DNA of 64,000 bases, taken from positions 62,001 through 126,000 of the forward strand of contig CAJQUW010009067.1 of NCBI GenBank assembly GCA_907163375.1. The letters run 5' to 3'. Below the pieces are notes generated by a model. It ran no database searches and had not been told where the DNA came from. It was given only the letters and a program-made list of their open reading frames with translations. A program made the position numbers and the translations under genes. The number at the start of each line of letters is the position of its first letter. Position 1 is the stretch's first letter. Positions 54,093 to 64,000 of this stretch are shown here, one piece after another. The DNA comes from Prostheceraeus crozeri. Lineage: Eukaryota; Platyhelminthes; Polycladida; Euryleptidae.

Positions 54093-54535
54093 AGTAATTG
54101 GGAAAAGACCGTTCAAGGACATGCCAAAATTCTCAAATTCTTTGTACTTTTAAAAACGACTAAATTTAAGAATTTTGGTCATTTTTCAGGTTTTAAGACC
54201 TAAATTCATAAATTTAGTCCATTTAAAAAGTACCATTTTTGAAAAATTGGTATTTTAAAAGAACGACTAAATTTAAGAATTTTGGTCATTTTTCAGGTTA
54301 TTCATAAATTTAAAAAATTTCAAAATCTCAAATTTGAGAATTACAATTTTCACCCCCAAAATCATGACCGTTCCAGGACACCGAAAATCATAAAAGTTAA
54401 GAATCTCAAATTTTAAATTACAATTTTTACCCCCAAAATCATGACCGTTCCAGGACACAACATCAAAAAAATTGGTATTTTTAAAAACGTCTAAATTCAT
54501 GAATTTTATCATTTTTCAGGTCTTTAAAATATCAG
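54093..54535 (+). repeat. Element 3 left terminal inverted repeat
   Basis: Contains GACCGTTCAAGGACA near 54108, and GACCGTTCCAGGACAC near 54366 and 54444. It is shorter and more diverged than the repeats of element 1. Confidence 0.85.
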
Positions 54536-54573
54536 ATCACTAAAATTATGTGTCTAATAATATTTCTTTAAAA

Positions 54574-55193
54574 ATGGAGAAACGAAAGTGGATGAAACAA
54601 AAGTGGAAGAAACCGCAAGAATATATCCTTCGTTATCACAGTTAAAAATAAGTGAATTGAATAAAGAAAAACAGAAGGATAGAGTACGTTATATGAAAGA
54701 TAAGAAATCTCAGTTATTATTAAGATTAGAACATTATAAAAAATCAAGAAAGAGATGGTCTAAAGTTAAGAATGTAACACAAGGTATTGGCATATCTTTA
54801 ACAATAAGTTTAGGTGCTTTAACAATTGTTATATCTTCTCGTGTTTTGGTAATTCCAGTAGTTGCTACTGCTTTAACAGGTACGGGTGTTTTTGCAGCTT
54901 CACTTGTTACAATGTTAGATAAATCTTTAATTACTAAGAAACGAATATCATTGAAAACTAAGCATTTACATATTAAAGAAGTCTATGACAAATTACATTA
55001 CTACTTTCAAAGAGTCTGTGATGATAATGTTATTACGCTAGATGAGATTGAAAAATTTGATCAAATAGCTAATGAAGTTCATCAAATATCATTTCGTTCA
55101 AAGTCCGAAAAAGTTCATGACAAGAATAAACAGGATGGCAAAATTTCTAGTGATGGTAAAATTTCTAATGAAGAAAATGATAAAGTTTTTTAG
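54574..55193 (+). pseudogene. Polinton 3: membrane protein with coiled coil (fossil)
   Basis: Counterpart of 19194-19835 with the hydrophobic segment SLTISLGALTIVISS and one fewer SDGK repeat. Confidence 0.7.
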
Positions 55194-55345
55194 AAGAACT
55201 AAAAACTTCATTAAACAAAACTTTATTAAACAAAACTTAAAACGAAAAGATGTCAGACAACAAAACAATAAAGAAATAATTTGTTCAGTAAAATGTTTTT
55301 GTTGTATTCCAATGTTACCACAAAATTCAAATATTATATTTTAAA

Positions 55346-56155
55346 AAATTGATAAAATTAGAGCTGATATTTTTAAAAGAATTAAACAATTAGAAGAGTT
55401 AATAAAACAAAAAAAATTATGAAAGAAAATCATCTTCAGCATAGAATGATAAAACTGGTATTCAATCTGATATGTTTGAAAAAATGCAGCAAACCGAGCA
55501 AGTAAAAACTGATTTTGAAAAAACTATGGAACCATTTAAAAAGCTTGAAGAAGAACTTACAAATAATGATAAACAAATTAATATAACAGATCCAGAACAC
55601 AAAACTATATTAGATGACTATGGATTACTAGAATCAAACATTAATAAGAAATTACCAAAATCTATGATATTTGAACATTCTATTTCATTTATAGATGGAA
55701 AAACAATACCTAGATTTTATCTCGGACAAAAAGAAATATTTCAACAACCTTTTCGAGGTTTAATTTTTTCACCAGATAAATCTCCTTTAAATTTAGATAG
55801 AAATTTTGTTGATCTTTTAAGAGGAGCAGATTTAAATAATTATGCTGTAGAAGATCTCATAAAATATGAAGCTATGTTAGAAAGAGTTAAAGCAGGAAAA
55901 ACTCTTAAACGGTATGGAGAATTAGAAAATTTATTATCAGCGGGATAGGAAAAGGTTCTAAAACAGAAACAACTGTATTCTTACCAGATGATTCACAAGA
56001 ATTACTAAATAGATTAAATATTTTAATATCTGCAATGAAAGAAGGACATAATTCTAGTTTCAATGAAATTCATGCTATATTGAAAAGACTGTTAGAAAAG
56101 AAGATTCTAAATGATGAGAATTATAAAAGTATAGCTGAAATATGTTGTTGTTTTT
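55346..56155 (+). pseudogene. Polinton 3: helical virion-type protein (fossil, broken)
   Basis: Counterpart of 20013-20837; DYGLLESNINKKLPKS and RFYLGQKEIFQQPFRGLIF are visible. Confidence 0.75.
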
Positions 56156-56199
56156 AATTTTTTTATAAATAAATGTTTATTTAAAATTTTAACTAAAAA

Positions 56200-56990
56200 A
56201 TGTCTTCGAAAGAATTATCATCAGCAGATTTAGACAAAATTAATAATCATTTAGAAAATCTAACAGAGATTTTGGGTTCATCAAAATTTAGTACGACGTT
56301 AAAAATTATAACAAATACTTCATCACACACTTGTAATTTAGAACCAATTCTACATTTGGAACAAAATAAAAATTATCAAATTGCATTGACTAGTTTCTCC
56401 ACATTTAACACTATTCAAAACGTTATCAAAGATGTGAATGACCAATTTAGATATTCTACTGATAAAGGTAAAACATGGAAAATACAAACTTTTCTTCCTG
56501 GTTCTTACGAAGTTGAATCAATATCAAATGAAATTAAGAGACATTTAAAGATAAGAAACAACTACATTTTGCAGTTGAACCGGCAGTTAATAAATTTTCT
56601 CCTACTTTAGACGAAAATCATCAAGTTGATTTTAATCATGATAGATCATTGTCAAAGCTATTAGGATTTAATAAACAAACCTATAGTCAAGGTTATCATT
56701 TAGGTGAAAAGATTCCAAAAATAACTGAAATAAATTCAATTGTTGTACATTGTGACATTATTGAAGGAGGATATATAAATGGTAAATTGTCAAATTTAAT
56801 ATTCAGTTTTCCAGCTTTTACTGTACCCATTGGTTATAGATTAAATGTAATTCCACAAACATTAATATATTTCCCTATTACAAGAAAAACTATTAACAAC
56901 ATTAACATAACAATCACTGATGAAAAAGGACAAGAAATAAATTTTGGAGGTGAAGAGATTATGATAGATCTTTTGGTTAGAGAAGTTTAA
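56200..56990 (+). pseudogene. Polinton 3: penton-like minor capsid protein (fossil, broken)
   Basis: Counterpart of 20916-21704 with a full start MSSKELSSADLDKINN in TAACTAAAAAATG context. It ends LLVREV with no palindromic insert at the stop, so it represents the empty allele. Confidence 0.8.
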
Positions 56991-57039
56991 TTTTCTTCTT
57001 CTTCTTTAAAAATAAAAATATAAATTTTTTATTAAAAAC

Positions 57040-57805
57040 TGAGTGAAGTGCCCCCATTAAATAAAAAAAAACTCAAATTTAATCATCATCCAAATTTATC
57101 TAATAAAGTTTTATCAGTTATTTGTGGAAGATCAGGATGTGGAAAAACGTATCTATTATTTAAAATTTTAACGACTCCAAATTTTTTGGATTATAACAAT
57201 CTTATGATTTATACAACAACAGCAGAACAACCCGTTTATCAATTTTTAAAATATGGATTTGAAAATAATCTTAAAAAAACAGCAATTGCTTCATTATTCA
57301 AAGAATATGAAAAATCTGAAGATGAAGAAGAAATAAGTTTGTGGTGTGAAGAAGCAGCAAAAAATAATCAGTTAGTAGAATCTAATAAAAATAAACACAT
57401 AAAGATACAATTAATAGATGATAGTGGTAATATGCAAGATCCTAGTAAACTAGATAAAACAATGAAACATTGTGTAATTTTTGATGATTGCGTTAATGAT
57501 AGAAATCAGTCAGTTCAGAGAAATTATTTCACAAGAGGTAGACATAACAACTGTAGTGTTTTTTATTTAACACAAAGTATGTATTCATCAGACGGAATGT
57601 TATTAGAAAGAATGCAAATATATTTATACTATTTGAAATAAATGCAAGAAACTTATGTGATTTGTTAAGAGATTTACGCGTAAGAAATAAAGATGAATTT
57701 AAACAATCGTGTAACAATGCTTGGTCAAAAGATTATGGATTTATCACAATTAATATTGATAAAAAAATTCATGATAGATTTATAGAACAATTGTTTACTG
57801 AGTAA
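57040..57805 (+). pseudogene. Polinton 3: packaging ATPase (fossil, broken)
   Basis: Walker A GRSGCGKTYLL and Walker B HCVIFDDCV are visible, followed by RNYFTRGRHNNC. Confidence 0.88.
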
Positions 57806-57910
57806 TAAAAAGTTTTTATACTGAGTAATGAATAATAAAGTTTTCATTCTAGACTGATTTAAATAATAAAAATTTTTTTCTAGACGGATTTAAATAATAA
57901 TAAACAAACT
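57806..57910. other. Short intergenic segment, ATPase-polB junction of element 3
   Basis: Convergent gene ends. A duplicated word TCTAGACTGATTTAAATAAT / TCTAGACGGATTTAAATAAT is unique to element 3; elements 1 and 2 have a different AT-rich junction. Confidence 0.6.
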
Positions 57911-59690
57911 TTAAAAAGGTAAAGTAGTTATTCCATCAAGTAAAATTTTTCTTTTTTCATCAAATGGATCTAGTGCTAATTTATGTTCCTCTTTTAAATA
58001 CATTTTATGTTTCTTTGAATTAAGTCTATAATTACATGCTGTTTTTATTTTATTATTAAATAATACATTCTTATAATCTTGAAATATTATTTGGTTAGCC
58101 ACTGATGCCTTTGAAATTCCTTTCAATGTTTTGTGTTTTAATATTATTAGTTGTATCACAACAGTAACATTTAGATTTTAAAAATATAGCTTCTATTATG
58201 AAATCTTCATTTCCTAACTCATCTTTTACTTTACATAATTCTGAAGGATGAATAAAATCTTTTATTTTATCTATTTCTTCATCAAGTGAAGAATTATACG
58301 GTACTGTTAATTCTACGAAAACGGAATCCGTATCTGTAAAGTGTAATTTATAGTTTTTGCCATAAGCAGGTGCTAAATGATCATATATAAATCTATACAT
58401 AAATAGCTTGGCTAGTTCTAATATAGTGAATCCAATAAAATTAAACTTATCATGCTTTACGCTGATTCGACGTAAATGTACAGCACATAGTTCATCACTA
58501 AATCTAGTAGTTCTTTTATATGTAGGTTTCCTTGTTAAATTTTGAAACCTATCTTTATCATAAACTATTTCAATATTTTGTCTATTGCGCACATTTTCTA
58601 AAGTCTTACCATAAAATGCATTATTCATCAATTTAAAGAACACGTTTCCAAAATCATCTTTATTTCTTTTAGCTATCTTACGTTTTTCAATATTGAACTC
58701 TATATAATTTTTTAGCCATTTAGATTTTTGATAAAATAGTTTTCGATGTATTTTGGTGAGAATCATTCCATGTTCTAAATACCAATCTAGCATTCTTCCT
58801 TCAACAACATACTTTCCTTTATTACTTTGTGTTAACATAAGTTTTTTGTTGGTCTGTATTTCTTAGGAATTAAAGATTTTTGATAATTTGTAAAATCTTC
58901 TATATTTGGAATTTTGTTTTCGGGACAGAAAGGAAAATATTTTGTTTTATCTTTTATTTCATCAGGATATACTAAATCAACTTCATATATATAACCAAAA
59001 TTACGATTTCCATCATATGTTTTTTGATAATCTAGAATATTACACCATTCCATCTCACCTGTTGGTAATTCTTGTATCATGCAAGAAGACTATGAGCTAT
59101 TAAAATCATAATATAACAAATAGTTTTCTCTCATGAATTCATCAACTGTTGCTTGACTCTCTTCATTTGATATAAGTCCTTCTATATTTTGATTAAACAA
59201 TTTTATAAACTGATCGCTTTCTTCTGGAGATAAAAGTTTCATTATTCCATAATCATCAGGATTTACTTTTTTATTGTAACACTTTACATAACGATTACCT
59301 AAAACTGATGAAACTCCACCTCTAATTCCAGATTCAAAAAATAATAATTTATCATATGTATTTTCTTTATAATGTTTAAGTTTAACACCAGTATGTTTGA
59401 ATCCTGCTAACCATGTTAAACCTTGTGTAGAATAACAATGACATAGATATATTCCATAATATTCTAAACACATGTCACGAAAGTTTTCAAAAAGATCAGT
59501 AAGGATTAATACATCTATCTGAAGATATTTCATTGTATAATCATACATTGTTTTACAATTTAACTCTCTCCAATTCTTTTCAGCTTCTGCATAGTCTTCT
59601 TCAGATAATGTGATTGTTTTAATGTTGATTTAAATTTATTTATTGGAGGAAGTTTTTGTTCCTTCATTATTTCATTTATTCTATTTATAT

Positions 59691-59720
59691 CAGTCTTCGA
59701 CTGTGAACCGCAGGTTATAT
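59691..59720 (+). repeat. 30-bp palindromic insert in polB with TTATAT flanks
   Basis: CAGTCTTCGACTG plus AACCGCAGGTT. TTATAT at 59685-59690 is repeated at 59715-59720. Elements 1 and 2 have a shorter empty version. It encodes a CGSQSKTD-type peptide. Confidence 0.85.
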
Positions 59721-62163
59721 CTCCAGTCATATATTCATACGGAAATATGCCTTTCAAAGGTTTTAAATTATATTTATTTAATATTTCACATTGTTCAGGT
59801 TTCAAAGTTTTTCCCATAGCATCTAATGAATAAGGAGTAAAAAATCTAAATGCATCTAAAATTCTAATACAACCTAATTGCATTGAAAAGTATTCTTCTT
59901 CTGTTTTACATAGTACATTTATTTGTTGTTGTTGTAATTTTTCAGATGAAAATAAATCTTTCATTACTAAATGGAAATCATATTTAGAACCATTGTAGAA
60001 ATATAAAGGAACAAAATTATATTTAAATTTATTAGCATTCAGATTACAAGAATTATGTGCTGCACCTCTATATAATCCATTTAGATGATCATGATCTTTT
60101 ACTTTATCAAGATATCTACGTCTGCCAGTTTTATAATTTTTTGTAAATTCTTTTCCACAGTAATAACAATTTTTTTCATTAGCAAAATTAATTTTTTCTT
60201 CATCGGTCAATGGAAGCATTGATATATTTGTTTCAAGCAATTGTGAAAAACGTCCTTGTAATTCTTCTACTTTCTTTGTAAACATTTCTGAACTATATTC
60301 ACCATAGTATTGATAATATTATGATTTAAATAATTCAGGACAATTTGAATGAATGTACATTCCCCAACATAATGGTTTTTCTTCAAATAAATATTTTTCT
60401 TTACTTTGTTCAGGTGCACTTTTTTCATAATTACCATTAACAGAATTTTGTGTCATGTTAACATCATATGCTTCGAAATCACAATAAATTGTAAAGGGTA
60501 CTTTATTTTTCAAATAATGTCTATTATACATTAAATAATCATCTTTAGGAAAAGTATTTTCAACTGCTTCATTTTGTTAGCAATTCTACAAATGTCTATT
60601 CATTTCTTCTTTAGTTCTAAAGCTCGTCATACATTGGAGACAAGGAAAATTAGCATTATCTGAAGTTTTTGTAAATATAGAAACATCTTTACACAATATA
60701 AAATGATCCTGATAATATAATATATTCGCTTGTGCTAATTGTTTTGTTTGTTTTAATATTTCAAATTTATCTTGATATATTTCATGTGTTAAATCGATAT
60801 GTCTTTGAAAATCTTTTTCAGACTGTTGATAATTTTGATTTAATATTTGTAGCTGTTGTTCATACTCTTTATTATATTGTTCTTTATATTGTTGTTGACA
60901 TTTTTTGATTGGTTTCATTTTCTTCATTATTTAATTCTTTATTGTCTTTATTTAATTCTTGATTCGTTTCCATCTTATTTTGATATTTATGGTGATATTC
61001 TTGTAGTAACATTTTTACTTGTTGTTGATAGTCTGTTTTACATTTTTGTAAACTTGTATTTAAATTTTATAATTTTTGTTGATATTCTAAAGATAAAGAT
61101 GAATAATTGGAATCATAATCATAATTAAAATCACGTTCTTTATAATTATTATGATTAATCATTATTGGTGATAATGTTTTAACAATTTGAAATTTTTCAG
61201 TACATATTATATTTCCTTGGTAGAAAATATTATGATGCATGTAATTTCCTCTATCATTATACACTATTTCTGATTGACATAAATTTTTATTATTCAAATA
61301 AAATTTTTTTGAATCTGAGTAAAATGGAGTAATATCACCAATAGAAACATAATTCACATTTAATTCAAAAACATTTACTTCTATTAAATTTTTGTTCTTT
61401 TTATGAAACTTTATTAACCTATTATAATCATATGGAATTTCATCTAAACCATCAGAGAGATCAAATTCATTTATGTATTCTTCTTTATTATAATGACTTA
61501 GTCTTTCTTTATGATATTTTGCAGGATGGAAATGTGCTATAATACTCCACAGAAAACAATAATCATTTTCATTTTTTATGTTGATTATTTGTGGTGAACT
61601 GAAAGGTAAAGGAACATAACTACCACCAGTATTATTTTTATATTTATCAATTACTATTTTCTTAGATAGTATTTTAACAAATCTCCAACCAGATTCACGT
61701 AACTGGGCTTCAATTATACAATTTTCTAATTTAAGTATCATCGATTCAAATATGGGTTGTATATCATTTACATTATGAATTTCTTGTGAATTTGTAAAAT
61801 GTCCTTGTATTATTTCTTCAGGATTTGCATCATGTCCATTTTTTGTATAAAGTACTTCTACATTCATATAACATTTGAAGGATTTCTTAAATATATTATA
61901 AAAGTTGGATAGAATATCAGAAAAAGTTTCATCGGTTTCATTATGTTCAACTGATTCATTAAATAAATATTTTATATCTGTTACGGCTTCATCAAATTCA
62001 TCTATTTCGTTAAATTCATCAGTATCGCTAAATAAATATCTTCCATCTGGTACATGTTCATCTTCACTATTAAAAACTTTTTTATATTCCGAATGTGAAT
62101 AATCATCAAACATCTTTTTAACTTTTATATCAGTAGGTAATGTTTCTAGATAGTTTTTATAAT

Positions 62164-62176
62164 TATTTAATTTTAA
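62164..62176 (+). repeat. Target duplication of the 283-bp insertion, left
   Basis: TATTTAATTTTAA, repeated exactly at 62460-62472; elements 1 and 2 have one copy at this place (near 26955-26967 in element 1). Confidence 0.85.
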
Positions 62177-62459
62177 GCCAGTTAAATATCAGGATAGCGG
62201 AAGCCCTCCGTAGTTATAAAAAAATCTTTATTTTAACCAGCTTTATTTGACTAAATTCTCGGCGTCCACGCTTCGACGACGACAAGATGTAGAATGTACA
62301 AGGAAAGAGAAAATTTCACAAAGAAGTCTCGTGAAAAGTCGTCGTATGAAAAAAAGTAAATATAAAAGTTTAAAAAAAAAGATTTTTTTTATTTTTTATA
62401 ACTTCGGAGAAACACTGATTTAACTAATTTAACTGGATATCTGCCTGCCTGATTAATAC
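62177..62459 (+). mobile_element. 283-bp non-autonomous insertion in polB of element 3
   Basis: Present only in element 3 and flanked by a 13-bp duplication. It contains CCAGTTAAAT near the left end (62178-62187) and the inverse ATTTAACTGG near the right end (62427-62436), with GATATCTGCCTGCCTGATTA outside the right copy. It also has GACGACGAC and GTCGTCGTATG words and an A-rich middle. It has no coding capacity. MITE-like, but the inverted repeats are not fully terminal, so the class is open. Confidence 0.8.
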
Positions 62460-62689
62460 TATTTAATTTTAATATATTTCCTTCATCAACTCGATCTACA
62501 TTTTGTAAATGCAATTTACTTTGTAAATGAGATTGATAACTTCTTTTTGTTTGCAACTTTTTTTACATAAGACACAACAAAACTTTTCCATTTTTTTTTA
62601 AAGAAAAAATTTGTGTTTTAATTTTAGATATAAACATTCTAATATCAAGGTCTTGAGAGTCGTTATATATTATTATATATTTCACGTTC

Positions 62690-63999
62690 TTTAGTTATTT
62701 TATTTTCTTTATCGTATAAAGTCTTATCAAAAGATAATTTTAATTTATTTTCACTAACTATTGATTCTTCATCATCATAAATAGATTCTTCAACATCATA
62801 AATTACACTGTTTGGAATTGGATGCCATTCTCTTATTGGAATATCTAACTCTAAATTATATTTATTATTAGATAATAATATAATAGAGAAAAATATTGGT
62901 CTTTGTTCTCTTTTGGAAAATTTAATAACACCACCATAATCTGAATCATTTTTAGTTTTTATTAAAGATGATAAAATTTTAAATTGATTAGATGTAAATC
63001 CTAATTTAAATTTTGTAGACCCGACACATAGTTGTCTAATAGTATCTTCAACTATTCCATCATTATTATTTTCAATTGTAAGAAAATGAAATTTAGATGA
63101 ATTTTGATTGTATGTAGTATTAATATCATGTTGAGATATAAATTTTTCTTCACTTACATTTTTATAATTACTAATATTTTTATAATCTTTTTTACCATTT
63201 ACACCTTTTTCAGATGTTTCAGAATCATCATCATTATTAGTATAAGATTCTTTAAAATCATTATTATCAGATTCTTTAAAATTATTATGATTATGGTCAT
63301 TGTTCATAGTATAAGGTGTTGTCCGCTATTAATTTTTTCTTGTTGTGCTAAACCATTTATATAAGTTTTTAGCAAATTAATATTTAAGTTTCAATATAAT
63401 CCCATATAAGTATCATCATCATATCTTTGCGGCATATCAGAACTTTCTTTTTTATAAATTGTATCTCTATAATACACTTGACATAATAATTCTTCATTAT
63501 GTTTTTTGCTTTCAATATGAATATTATATTGATTAAACTCATCAACAAATAATCTAATTTTTTCTTTCGAAAAAGATTTTAATTCTTTTACTAATTCTCC
63601 AATGTTGATATAATTAAGTATTTTAGTTTCTATCCAATCTGTATTACTGATTGGCAAAACGGCTCTAATAAATCCATAATCATTATTATGACCAATAATT
63701 ACCATGTTTTCTTTATTTAATTCGACATAAGCCACATCATTATATTTACTAACAATATCCATAAATTTAATGAATGGATCGCCAGAAAAAATGCAATAAT
63801 TAGTTTCTATAGAAGGTAAACCTTTAGTTTGTTCTTTGAATATTTCCGCTTGCAATTCGAACAAAAGATTAACATCTATACATGGATTATTATTATTATT
63901 ATTATCAAAACATTTATTTTCAAATCCCGATGATCTCGTCGAATAAGAAGAACAGGATGATACGGGCGAATACAATTTTTTTAAATTTGCTTTTTCCAT
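62690..63999 (-). pseudogene. Polinton 3: predicted PCNA-like clamp (fossil, broken)
   Basis: Counterpart of 27236-28627, starting MEKANLKKLYS at the window edge. The N-terminal domain is nearly identical to that of element 2 (LLFELQAEIFKEQTKGLPS) and the linker holds repeated FKES words instead of the palindromic insert of element 1. Confidence 0.55.
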
Positions 64000-64000
64000 T

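Larger units (their letters stand above)
57913..62590 (-). pseudogene. Polinton 3: DNA polymerase B (fossil, broken)
   Basis: Same domain series as in elements 1 and 2: finger near 62540, the CFLWSIIAHFHPAKYH block near 61550, exonuclease motif YCDFEAYD near 60465, an HNH-like zinc insertion with a different linker (TKNYKTGRRRYLDKVKDHDH), and polymerase motifs B and C near 58610 and 58340. Interrupted by a 283-bp insertion near its 5' end. Confidence 0.9.
54093..64000 (+). mobile_element. Polinton/Maverick element 3, left ~9.9 kb, broken, runs off the window
   Basis: Begins AGTAATTGGGAAAAGACC, preceded by AGCGTC as the presumed target copy; the right end is outside the window so the duplication cannot be confirmed. 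Same orientation and gene order as the others up to the clamp-like gene. More than ten breaks in the visible part. It lacks nearly all palindromic inserts seen in elements 1 and 2 but has one of its own (59691-59720) and a 283-bp foreign insertion (62177-62459). Confidence 0.93.

Overview
This is eukaryotic nuclear DNA, AT-rich, most likely from an invertebrate animal. The evidence is a satellite array, interstitial TTAGGG-type repeats, and three large Polinton/Maverick (adintovirus-like) elements. TTAGGG-type repeats fit cnidarians, molluscs, annelids, echinoderms or tunicates better than insects or nematodes, but the species cannot be named from this window.

Layout. 1-10150 is a satellite of about 70 monomers, whose lengths cluster at 131, 141, 150-152 and 161 bp because each holds a variable number of an internal decamer. 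Decayed monomers mark its edge at 10151-10400. 10400-17650 is non-coding host DNA with several old repeat families: a pair of ~160-bp direct repeats 1 kb apart, a ~313-bp-period family with a conserved CGAAACGCG block, an (AT)n run, telomere-like repeats, AGGTCA hexamers and a two-copy 190-bp repeat. 17698-18672 holds two small divergent genes of unknown function around a shared promoter region.

From 18687 to the window end lie three Polintons in the same orientation: element 1 (18687-36033, target duplication TACATT), element 2 (36249-52724, target duplication CAAGTC) and element 3 (54093 to beyond the window end). The distinct target duplications show independent insertions, separated by 215 bp and 1.37 kb of host DNA. 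All share one gene order: a rightward block (membrane protein, coiled-coil/helical virion-type protein, penton-like minor capsid protein, packaging ATPase); a leftward block (protein-primed type DNA polymerase B and a protein I read as a PCNA-like clamp); a rightward block (fibre-like protein, coiled coil, pX/pVI-like proteins, major capsid protein, parvovirus-type phospholipase A2, retrovirus-like integrase); and a leftward adenain-like protease. All three are fossils: element 1 has roughly 5-10 breaks, element 2 about 15, and element 3 more than 10 in the part visible. Some single genes, such as the major capsid gene of element 2, still look whole.

The most interesting signal is a family of tiny palindromic inserts, each two hairpins with 3-nt loops, scattered through the elements. 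Comparing the three copies at the same site gives filled and empty alleles. In coding regions the inserts are 30, 39 or 48 bp, always a multiple of three, often flanked by 3-6 bp direct repeats, and encode a recurring peptide such as RTEGSRASPV. This resembles the Rickettsia palindromic elements in behaviour, and I know of no description of it in Polintons. Other points of note are the predicted sliding clamp next to a protein-primed polymerase, a phospholipase-integrase reading frame joined by a palindromic linker, a 17-nt motif iterated through all terminal repeats, and a 283-bp non-autonomous insertion in element 3 with a 13-bp target duplication.
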